DNA from: Alligator mississippiensis
Taxonomy: Eukaryota; Chordata; Crocodylia; Alligatoridae
DNA length: 64,000 bases
Assembly: GCF_030867095.1 (NCBI RefSeq)
Contig: NC_081837.1
Coordinates: 17,688,501 to 17,752,500, forward strand
Direction: 5' to 3'
A program made the translations under genes and the position numbers. The notes below the pieces were generated by a model that saw only the letters and a list, made by a program, of their open reading frames with translations, ran no database searches and was not told the origin of the DNA. Each line of letters opens with the position of its first letter. Position 1 is the first letter of the stretch. Of the stretch, positions 45,465 through 55,630 are shown one piece after another.

Positions 45465-45902
45465 ATGACACCAGCACTAGCTTTGTTAATCTTGCTAGCA
45501 GCCCCCCTGGGTAAGTGTCTGCTGGGATGTGGGGCAGGGGGATGAAGATGCAGAGGGAGAGGGTCCATTGGCTAATTCCCTATTTGTTTCTCCATTAGGT
45601 GTCCTGTCACAGATCACGCTGAAGGAGTCTGACTCTGGGGTGGTGAAGCCCGGAGAGACCCTCAGCCTGACCTGCACCGTGTCTGGATTCTCTCTCACTA
45701 GCTATGGTGTAGAGTGGGTTCGGCAGGCAGCAGAAGAAAGGCTGCAGTGGGTAGGAGTTATCTGGAGTAGTGGAAGCACTAACTATAACAGCGCTCTCCA
45801 AAGCCGCCTCACCATCAGCAGAGACACGTCCAGCAGCCAAGTTTACCTGCGCCTGACCGGGGTCCAGCCTGCAGACACAGCCCAGTATTACTGTGCCAAA
45901 CA
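45465..45902 (+). CDS. IGHV: Immunoglobulin heavy-chain variable segment V7, clan II, intact
   Basis: Leader exon 45465-45510, V exon 45599-45902. Mature start [23 protein letters not shown]1 SYGVE, FR2 [17 protein letters not shown]2 [14 protein letters not shown], end YYCAK. It differs from V6 at two FR1 residues (Thr for Met, Glu for Lys) and one CDR2 residue (Ser for Gly), and from V8 at the same Glu/Lys and Ser/Gly sites. No stop or frameshift. Promoter and RSS are perfect. It should be usable. Confidence 0.93.
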
Positions 45903-45941
45903 CACAGTGAATGAAAATGCATGAGAGCCTGCACAAAAACC
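45903..45941 (+). other. V7 23-RSS
   Basis: CACAGTG (45903-45909), 23-bp spacer, ACAAAAACC (45933-45941). Confidence 0.95.
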
Positions 45942-46357
45942 AGCCCTGCAGGACCGACCTGGCTGTGTGAGCAGCAGAGGCAGCAGCTGCCAGCCCCGTG
46001 CTCTCCCTGCTGGGTCGGACACATCAGGCCTGTTAGATCACTTGAACCAGCCAGGGATTAAATCCAGGGATAGCTCAGAAGTGACCACTAGTATGAGAAT
46101 TGAACCTAGGTGTCCTGCCCTGGTCTCCATCATGCCCCACTTCTCCGTCTGTCCTTCTTGCAGGAATACAAGGGACAGACTCCCCAGCCTGGCAGCCAGG
46201 ACTCAGGCTGCCGCCAGCCTGCTGTGCTATTATAGGACTAGGGACATGACTCAGGCGTACACGTGCCTGGGAGCTCAGCCTCGGCGTAGGAGGCAGAGCA
46301 CAGCCCTGGCCCTGCACTCCACCTCCCACCACTGGGCTGAGCTCCATGGAGCCGTGC

Positions 46358-46723
46358 TGGATGCAGGCTTCACCCAGCGCCAGTCCGAGGTGGCAGCGGC
46401 AGCCTCCTGTAATCTGGCACAGATCCAGGGCCCCACAGCCCTGAGACAGCTGGGAGGCTGTGCGAGACTCCTCCCAGGTGTGCGGGCCCCCAAATCTATG
46501 CCTGGATGGCAGGAGGCTGCCGCTGCTGCCTGGGGCCAGCAGCACCATCTGTCCTGCCCGGTGCTGGGTGCAGGCTGCGCTCAGTGCCGGTCCTAGGCAG
46601 CAGTGGCAGCCTTCTGTCATCCAGCGCAGATCCGGGGCCCGCACCCCTGGGAGGAGTCCGGCGCAGCCCTCCGGGGGTGCAAGCCCCCGAGATCAGCTTG
46701 CCAGATGACAGAAGGCTGCTTTC
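46358..46723. repeat. foldback array in unit B
   Basis: Copy of 41785-42150, with a few substitutions shared with unit C. The CTCF-like CCGAGGTGGCAG is at 46385-46396. Confidence 0.75.
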
Positions 46724-47960
46724 AATACTTTGAGTTGCACTTTCCAAGAAACTTCTGCACCTATGTCCTTTAAAGTTGGCAGGCTTCATGCCCTCAGAAG
46801 GGGCTACCACCCCTGCAACGTGCATCTGAATCAGGCAAGATCTGACAATGTTTTAGGCATTTTCATCATTCCCCATTATAGCCTATGGGCAACATGGTAA
46901 AACGAGACATTACTTTGAAATGAAATGAAATGACAAAATGAAACACTGTCCCTTCAAAATGAAACGATGGTGTTTCACACAGCCTGAATGGCCTGCTGTG
47001 CTGGGGGAGCTCCAGAGCCACAGGGTGCAGGGCACTGTGCTGGGAGCAGCACACAGACAAGAGCAGAAGAAGACAGACCCTCGGCATTTGAAACACCCTT
47101 AGGCTGGTCACAGGTCACAGGGAGATGCATTCACACCTCTTGCAATGCTGAAGGCCTCGACCACAGGCAGGGGAAGACTTATTGTCACCCCACTGAAATG
47201 TTGAAGACCAAGGTGGTACCTGGAGAGACCCCTAAATACCCGCTTGGTTGCTGCAGATGGAGGCAGCTGGGACTCAGACCGGTGGCCTGTCCCTCACACA
47301 TTGGGTGCAGCACCTAACACACCGCATGGTCTAGCCATCTCCCAGGGGAAGCCCCCACTCCTCCAGCCCCTGACAACAGGGCCCAGGGTGCTCCAGATCC
47401 ACCATTGCTGCCTCCTGTCCCATCCCCCTGCCCTGTCCAGGCTCCTGCAACAGTCACTGGAGGAGAGCAAGTCCCAGCAACCTGGAGATACCTGGGTCAA
47501 GGCCAGCAGGTGCCAGAGGAAGTTCCTGGGGAGCCTGGAGGCTGAAGTAACAATCCCTCTGGAGAGGGGAAGATGCCCCATGCCCACACAGCACTGCCCA
47601 AGTAGGTGCTTCATAGGGCTCAGCCCTGTGGGGAGACTCACAGCCAGAACCAGACTCAGGGGGTCTCTAGGCACAGGCCAGGGCCAAGGCTGCTGAACCC
47701 CTGCTGTGGTAATGGAGACAGCCCAGTCAGCCATACCTGTGCTGGGCAGGGAAAACCCGTGTGCTAGGGGCACCTGGTTAAAACAACAGCTCCTGGGTGC
47801 CGAGCTTCAGGCCCTCTTTGATCATTGCCCTGTCGACTCAGGGCACAAAAGCCACAAAGGTCTCATAATCTCTGGTTCCCTCTGGCCCCGCAGGGTCAGA
47901 GCAATCAGGGGTGACCAGGGGTCAGCAGCTTCCCCTGAGCCACCCCTGTAGCCCAGCTCC

Positions 47961-48503
47961 ATGCTGCCCTTGGGAAGCTCCTCTTCCTCCTCTCTGCCCT
48001 GCCAGGTGAGTCCACGTCCCACAGCCCTGAAATGCCCCAAATCCCTTGAGATTCCAGAGGCCTCAGCAGGTCCTGAGCCTGACCACAGCACCAGAGAGTC
48101 CTTGACCAATTCCCATGTGCCCAAGCAGGGCCCAGCATGATGCTTCTTCTTACCCTTACTTCTTCCTAGATCCCAGTTTCAGATTCACCTAGTGGAGTCT
48201 AGAGGGGGAATTCAGAAGCCCAGATGATCTCTACACTTTTCTGCAGTCTTGGGATCCAACTTCAGCAGCAATTCAGTGACCTGGCTCCATCACGCTTTTG
48301 GGAGGAGGCTGCAGTCAGGGGCAGGAATACACAACCCTGGTCATAGCCACACAACTTGCTACAGCGAGTTGGTGAAGGGGCCATTCTCCATCACCAGAGA
48401 GCTGCATCACCATGCACCTGGACAGGAGCAGCCTCAGAGCAGAGAACAAGGCCTGGAGGGACTGTGGGGGAGAGATGCAGGTTGTGAGACTGCGGTCAAT
48501 GCA
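47961..48503 (+). pseudogene. IGHV: IGHV clan III pseudogene (unit B)
   Basis: Near-identical copy of 43388-43930: leader-like exon at 47961, V exon from 48170, same stop in FR1, same damaged FR3, no RSS recognised. One visible difference is GGGGG for GGGGA near 48469. It was already dead when the unit duplicated. Confidence 0.82.
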
Positions 48504-49879
48504 AACCCCAATGCAAAGCTACTACCAGCTCCATGTCTTTAGGGATCAGCTGTCACAGCCAGGAAGGATTTGCTGAGCTGCCAGGGATGCACGCTCCAAA
48601 GTCCCACAAGCACCAGGCAGTGCCACCCCCTGTAAACCTGCCCCCTGCTCTGCCGTGGCCGAGCTCATTTCCATCAGTTGTTTATCATCCTGAGAACCAG
48701 TTTCCCAGGCGAGAAGCAATTGTGCTGCATTGAACCCTCATGCACTGGGATTCTCTTTTCCCACAGACAACTCAGTGCCCAGCTCACCAGCAAGGTTTGC
48801 CCTCATTCATGGACCAATTCTTTGGTAACAGACAGCTTGACCCCACCATCACCTTGGCTTTCATGGGGTCTTATCAAGCTGCACTAGTGGGGATTCCCAC
48901 CATTGCCTGGCACATCTGGAACTTGGGTGAGTGCCAAGAGAGAGGGAATACAAGTGCAGGATATGGACAGAGGGACATACAACTGTTATAAGACGCAGAG
49001 AAAATGATGCAGCCTCCCTCTCTCCAGATACCCACCATGACCAAGAGAAACCTTCTCCAGTGCCCTCTATGAGTACAACATGATTCCCGGCCAGTTCACA
49101 CTGTCTGGTAGACTAAGAACACCCTCATTTACCAAGTTATTCACACAATGTAATGCTACAGATATAGGGGAACACAGGGGTGCAGCACTGCCCAGCACAG
49201 GCAGGCACCCCGCAACAGAGACACTCAGCGAACCTGCATGGGCAGAGATCAGCATGGAGCGAGCACAAAGGATGAACTGCTCAAGTAAGGAAAGGAAGGA
49301 TTTTATGCCCATCAGTCCCTATTCTATTTATCCCCATTTCCATAATTTTACCAGGTCAAAACTTAATGATTATCACCATTATACCTGTTTCGTAGACAGT
49401 AAGCCAATGTGTTCCACTTAAGGGTCACCCCCTGAGATCCTTTTTCAACACACAAACACCTGTATAGCAAATTTCTGTTCTGGGGGTATCACTCCCCCTG
49501 CTCCTATGGAGTAAGTTGAGACTTCTAGCCCAGAAAAGTCACCTTCGGAATAAAATAAGACCCCCTTTTCCCTCCCCCTCCCCTCCCCTCCAAGATCCTG
49601 GGGCTCAGTCTATTGATTGTAACACAAAACAGCATGGACACATCCCTCCCTGAGACCATCATAAGACAAAAGCAGGGGAAGTTTTGTTCCCTGGGAGAGA
49701 AGGGAAGGTCCCGAGCTTGAAAGGATTCACTTTGACAACTCCTGGCTCATGCACACTTTCCATAATGCCTCTAGGTCTTGATCAGCTTCTCCACGTTCCT
49801 AAACCCCTCGGCTTTCAAAACCCCAATAGTAAATAGACAGATTTACATTGTGTTCAGGGAGATCTACAGAAAGGCCCCT

Positions 49880-49901
49880 TATAAAACAAGCACATGCAAA
49901 T
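49880..49901 (+). promoter_or_regulatory. V8 promoter: TATAAAA then octamer
   Basis: TATAAAA 49880-49886 and ATGCAAAT 49894-49901, 143 bp before the ATG. Confidence 0.85.
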
Positions 49902-50036
49902 TGTGCGACCCAGTTTCCTGCTTGACACCTGGAAGTGTCCTCATTAAGCACCAGCCCTGGCTCTGGGTGCTTCGGTGTCTCCTCAGACCTGCCACCTCCT
50001 TTCCCTTGGGGATACCAGGCATTAGTCAGAAGGACC

Positions 50037-50474
50037 ATGACACCAGCACTAGCTTTGTTAATCTTGCTAGCAGCCCCCCTGGGTAAGTGTCTGCTGGGAT
50101 GTGGGGCAGGGGGATGAAGATGCAGAGGGAGAGGGTCCATTGGCTAATTCCCTATTTGTTTCTCCATTAGGTGTCCTGTCACAGATCACGCTGAAGAAGT
50201 CTGACTCTGGGGTGGTGAAGCCCGGAGAGACCCTCAGCCTGACCTGCACCGTGTCTGGATTCTCTCTCACTAGCTATGGTGTAGAGTGGGTTCGGCAGGC
50301 AGCAGAAGAAAGGCTGCAGTGGGTAGGAGTTATCTGGGGTAGTGGAAGCACTAACTATAACAGCGCTCTCCAAAGCCGCCTCACCATCAGCAGAGACACG
50401 TCCAGCAGCCAAGTTTACCTGCGCCTGACCGGGGTCCAGCCTGCAGACACAGCCCAGTATTACTGTGCCAAACA
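50037..50474 (+). CDS. IGHV: Immunoglobulin heavy-chain variable segment V8, clan II, intact
   Basis: Leader exon 50037-50082, V exon 50171-50474. Mature start [23 protein letters not shown]1 SYGVE, FR2 [17 protein letters not shown]2 [14 protein letters not shown], end YYCAK. The protein differs from V6 by a single residue (Thr in place of Met, third position of the mature chain) and from V7 by two. No stop or frameshift. Promoter and RSS are perfect. It is a mosaic of V6-like and V7-like sequence and should be usable. Confidence 0.93.
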
Positions 50475-50513
50475 CACAGTGAATGAAAATGCATGAGAGC
50501 CTGCACAAAAACC
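50475..50513 (+). other. V8 23-RSS
   Basis: CACAGTG (50475-50481), 23-bp spacer, ACAAAAACC (50505-50513). Confidence 0.95.
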
Positions 50514-50929
50514 AGCCCTGCAGGACCGACCTGGCTGTGTGAGCAGCAGAGGCAGCAGCTGCCAGCCCCGTGCTCTCCCTGCTGGGTCGGACACATCAGG
50601 CCTGTTAGATCACTTGAACCAGCCAGGGATTAAATCCAGGGATAGCTCAGAAGTGACCACTAGTATGAGAATTGAACCTAGGTGTCCTGCCCTGGTCTCC
50701 ATCATGCCCCACTTCTCCGTCTGTCCTTCTTGCAGGAATACAAGGGACAGACTCCCCAGCCTGGCAGCCAGGACTCAGGCTGCCGCCAGCCTGCTGTGCT
50801 ATTATAGGACTAGGGACATGACTCAGGCGTACACGTGCCTGGGAGCTCAGCCTCGGCGTAGGAGGCAGAGCACAGCCCTGGCCCTGCACTCCACCTCCCA
50901 CCACTGGGCTGAGCTCCATGGAGCCGTGC

Positions 50930-51295
50930 TGGATGCAGGCTTCACCCAGCGCCAGTCCGAGGTGGCAGCGGCAGCCTCCTGTAATCTGGCACAGATCCAG
51001 GGCCCCACAGCCCTGAGACAGCTGGGAGGCTGTGCGAGACTCCTCCCAGGTGTGCGGGCCCCCAAATCTATGCCTGGATGGCAGGAGGCTGCCGCTGCTG
51101 CCTGGGGCCAGCAGCACCATCTGTCCTGCCCGGTGCTGGGTGCAGGCTGCGCTCAGTGCCGGTCCTAGGCAGCAGTGGCAGCCTTCTGTCATCCAGCGCA
51201 GATCCGGGGCCCGCACCCCTGGGAGGAGTCCGGCGCAGCCCTCCGGGGGTGCAAGCCCCCGAGATCAGCTTGCCAGATGACAGAAGGCTGCTTTC
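50930..51295. repeat. foldback array in unit C
   Basis: Copy of 41785-42150 with B-type substitutions. The CTCF-like CCGAGGTGGCAG is at 50957-50968. Confidence 0.75.
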
Positions 51296-51802
51296 AATAC
51301 TTTGAGTTGCACTTTCCAAGAAACTTCTGCACCTATGTCCTTTAAAGTTGGCAGGCTTCATGCCCTCAGAAGGGGCTACCACCCCTGCAACGTGCATCTG
51401 AATCAGGCAAGATCTGACAATGTTTTAGGCATTTTCATCATTCCCCATTATAGCCTATGGGCAACATGGTAAAACGAGACATTACTTTGAAATGAAATGA
51501 AATGACAAAATGAAACACTGTCCCTTCAAAATGAAACGATGGTGTTTCACACAGCCTGAATGGCCTGCTGTGCTGGGGGAGCTCCAGAGCCACAGGGTGC
51601 AGGGCACTGTGCTGGGAGCAGCACACAGACAAGAGCAGAAGAAGACAGACCCTCGGCATTTGAAACACCCTTAGGCTGGTCACAGGTCACAGGGAGATGC
51701 ATTCACACCTCTTGCAATGCTGAAGGCCTCGACCACAGGCAGGGGAAGACTTATTGTCACCCCACTGAAATGTTGAAGACCCAGGTGGTACCTGGAGAGA
51801 CC

Positions 51803-53026
51803 GATGTGAGCTCTTTACACCTCTTTAAATAGAGGCACATTCCTGGGTCCGTATATGTAAAGAACAAAGACGACCCTTTCTAGAAATGCCCACTTGGCTG
51901 CACCAAGTGTGTGCACAGGGAAATACCCACACAGCCCCAGTTGGAACAAGCATGGGAATTCCCATTGAAGCAGAGTCCTGTGGACCCTTAATACACAGGC
52001 AGACACATAGACAGCAAAGAGCAGGTGTTATTAAAGCCTCTCTGTCCTACTTTGATCCAGTCCCTCCAGCCCTGCCATCACCCTCAGTTCAATTAAAAAA
52101 ATAAAATAAATCAAGGTTTACACTTCTCTGCCTCGCCCTTGGAAAGAAGAATACAATAAAATACAATAAAAACAAAAAGCAAAAACCCCCAAATCACACA
52201 GAACAACCAAACAAAAAAAATCTGCAACTTTCATGTCTCTTTCTGGGGCTGTGCTTTCTCTGACTGCCAGACAGATGGACAGCAGACACAGCCATCAGAC
52301 AGTGTTTGTCAGCATGATAGGTACAGGTTTCAGCAAAACCTTGCTCCATCTCGCTTGGTACTGCCACACCAGCCAAGCACCTGCCCCTGCACTTTACTCC
52401 CAGCCAAGAGCCTCCCCCATCCTGCCTGAGCTGTACCATCCCCCAGTAGCTGGCTCAGATTCCCAGCTTGGCCAGAGCTGGAGGAAGCAAGGAGGTCCAC
52501 ATTAGCCTTTCCTTGGGTGCTTCCTTGTGCTGTGGACATCTGTCCTGCCAACTTCAGGCATCAGCCCTATACCTGTGCTGGACACTGCACAGTGACACAG
52601 GGCAGAGCAGGGGGCATGGGCAAGCTGCCAGCTCCACAGAGCGCTTCACCCTCACCGTGGAGGACCACAGACATCCCTTCTCAAAACTGCATGCCTGGCT
52701 CACCCACGGCCTATCACTGGGGGCTTCCTACCAAGCTCTCCTGTGCTCAGGGGCTGGAAAAGTAGGGCCTTTAGCTCAGGACTTCCTTTTAGAGGCACAA
52801 GGGGAGCAGGTTTTGTGCAGCTCTCAGGCTGGTCCCAGCCTCATGCCCTTCACTGGCACCCTGAGCAGCCACAACCAAGAGCGGGAGCTGAGCCCACCCA
52901 GGCCTGACTTCTAGCACTCTGTTCAGTCCATGCAGGAATCAAGGTCTCCTAGCACTGACCTTGGTGTCCAACATTCACAGAGGTCAAAGCTGGAAAGCAG
53001 AGCTGAGGCCACAGACATACAAATAT
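51803..53026. other. no gene recognised
   Basis: A-rich stretch at 52090-52230, otherwise mixed composition. A short YTCAG-like coding match followed by CACAGTG occurs near 52566-52590, but no nonamer or upstream framework supports a V gene. Confidence 0.45.
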
Positions 53027-53055
53027 ACACACACACACACACACAAACACACACA
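53027..53055. repeat. (CA)n microsatellite
   Basis: Run of CA dinucleotides with one AAAC interruption. Confidence 0.92.
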
Positions 53056-55590
53056 GGCACTTCTACCATTGACAGTTCAGTTAAGGGAGTTTCAGCTTTC
53101 CTAGGGCTACTGCAAGCATCTGCTGCACTCCTAGCCAAGAGCAGGGAGGCAGAGGACACAGTTGATGTCGCTGTGAGAGACATGGGGACCAGAACCTGCT
53201 GGTGCTCATAGGGATCCCCTGTTGCACCATCAGTCTCATTTCTCTGCTGTGGCAGGCACCGGCTCCACACACCAGCATCACCAACCCCAGCACCAGGAGA
53301 GCCCCCTGCATGCACACAGATCTGCAGGGACTTCACCCTGAGCCTGTCCCCCAGCACCAGCCTCTTCTGCTGCACCTGCAGGGCAGAGATTTCTCTGTGC
53401 CCACACAGCCCCACACTCATACCCAGGCAGTGATGGAGGAAAAGCCCATGGCCATCACCACATAGAGCAGCAGGAGCAGGAGGCAGGGGGATGTCATGAG
53501 GGCCTGGACCCTGCTCTCTGCTCAGCGCCAGCCAAGCCTGGCACCTGAGAGCAGCCCCAGGCCGCCCCTCCCATGGGCAGGGCTCCACTGCAGCAGGAGG
53601 CACTCCAGATCTACATAGACAGAAACTCCCCAGGACTCGGCTTTCACAGCAGCCCAGATGCATTAGGTACAGCCAGTAGTGCGCAGAGCTGAGCTACTCA
53701 GGCCTATATCCTGTGGTCAAGCCTCTCCAAGTGGATATAGTCTCCCTGTGGGCTTTCAACACTGCCATGGCTGTACCCAGCAAACCCAGGCCTGACTCTG
53801 CTCCTCTGCAACCCATGACAAGGACTGGACAGCTTCTCCCTGACCTCAGGCACCTCCATACCAGGCCCCACCATTCTGCCAGGTGTGGGGACAGGTCCCT
53901 TCAGCAAGTGGGCAATCAGGACCCCAGGGCCTGGAGTGGGACTTGCACAGAAGTCAGATGGGAGGATGCAGCACCCACTGTTTATGCCCAGCATAACTAC
54001 CCCAGAAAAGGCACCTTCTGAATAAAGCAAGCCTCCCCCAACCCCATGCTTCTGGGCATTGGCAACTGGTGCCCCCCGCCTGCATCCAGTCAGTGACAGA
54101 GGGAGCGGTCTCCCCATGGCCTATCTTGCTGACCATCACTAGTTTGTAGGACAATGAGCATCCTGGGTTGTACTATAAAGACACATCCCATTGTACAGAA
54201 GTGGCTTCACTAGGGAGGGTGACTTACTGATCATGACCCCATGGTAGAAGAGGTGGGGGTGGCATGACAAATGCCAGAGGATGGAGGACAGAGGACAAAC
54301 ATGAAGTGCTAGAACAAAGCAAGTCCTTTTAGGAAGGAGAGGCAGCCAATGGTGAATCTCCGTTGCTGCGTGTGAGGCTTGGGCCATGCCAAATGGGGTC
54401 TGGCTCCATCAGGATTGTCCCAGGGGAGCTCAGATCTTGTTCACTCCTTGAGAACAGAGGAAGGTGGAAACTTCTGGCGTAAACGGCACTGTGAAAGATA
54501 GCACAGCCTTGCTAACACCACAATTAATGACCATTTCCTTCTAATGTTCTGTGCAGCAAGCTACTTGGTCCCAGCAGGGAGTTTCTGGGAACAGTTCCTA
54601 CATCACAGAAAAACTCCTGAGACAGGCTCCTTCTTACCTTCATGGGGATTCTGCCCCTCTCGCTGCCTCAGGTCCTACTGAGGGATTCCCATCATCCCGG
54701 ATCGAAGAAGCAAAAGCTCCAGCCCTGCATTCAGGAGGGAGGATCCAGCCTGGACTTGCTATGGAGATCAGAGCTGGAAATTTAATGGAGACCTAAAAAG
54801 TGACCAAAGATACAACAGAAAGATGGAGAAAGAGGGAAGAGTTCTCTTCCAGGGAGAAAGAAGGAGAGACTCAGATGGAGATACACATGCATGTGGAGTC
54901 AGTTGCTGGCTAGAACCACTCATTGCCCATTTTTCTCTGAGTTAATGCTTCCCTTTGTCCCCCTCCACTGGAAGCACAATTATAACACTTCCTCTACCAA
55001 ACAATGATTGTTTCTTCTTGTTTCTCCCTCTCTGCAACATACAGAAAAGTATTTCAAAAGTTTCAACAACCTAGAGGAAGGGGAAAATGGGACATTTCCC
55101 TTCTCTGTTTCTGACAGTTGTTCAGAGCCACATATTTGCAGTGCAATTCCACAGGAAGAACAGAACGAAGCATCACAGAAATGAGGAGTTTGCACATTCA
55201 GCAGTTCACAGCCTCCAGCCACCGAGGGGTGGGACGTACAAAGTGAGAACATAAAACCCGAAATCCTTTCCCATGAGGCGAGCCTCTGTATCCCATCATC
55301 TGCTGTGGGTCTAGACATCCAAATTCCCCTATACATTTGCCTGTGAAGAGGGCTCCAGTTCACAAATTAGTACAGTTCATTTTCTCACATCTGCACTTGC
55401 ATCCCACAGCCTTTCCCTGCCAAAGGATGCATCAGACACCCAAATGCACATTGGGCCCAATTATCCTTTGAGCTCACACTCTACTCCCACCGGGGTCTGC
55501 ACATTTTAGGGAAACCAGCTGCACTTTAGTGACCCAGTGTCCCTCTGGCCTCAGTTCTGGGTGTATGCCGGTGGGGCTGGGATTTATACA
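53056..55590. other. no gene recognised; flank related to clan I region
   Basis: Segments near 54408-54500 and 55040-55390 resemble 60600-60690 and 61330-61600, so this is probably the flank of a lost or displaced clan I module. No V exon is seen in it. The ends near 55590 meet an LTR-like element. Confidence 0.45.
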
Positions 55591-55630
55591 TGTAACAGAC
55601 TGCCCATGTGGGCTCACCAGATTGGCCTGA

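Larger units (their letters stand above)
44208..48770. repeat. tandem unit B (about 4.56 kb) carrying V7 and a clan III pseudogene
   Basis: Second tandem unit. Its first ~1.1 kb differs from units A and C at many positions where A and C agree. Its last part is shared with C. Confidence 0.95.
48771..51802. repeat. tandem unit C, 3' truncated, carrying V8
   Basis: Third unit. It follows A-type sequence through the V exon and B-type sequence from the foldback array onward. It ends at 51802, where CCTGGAGAGACC runs into unrelated sequence, so its clan III pseudogene is absent. Confidence 0.93.

Noticed and set aside
52555-52595. YTCAG followed by CACAGTG, resembling a V end and heptamer
   Set aside because: No nonamer at 12 or 23 bp and no framework upstream.
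53331-53400. Cys-rich peptide possibility (LFCCTC)
   Set aside because: Isolated, in a frame with no start, splice or homology support.
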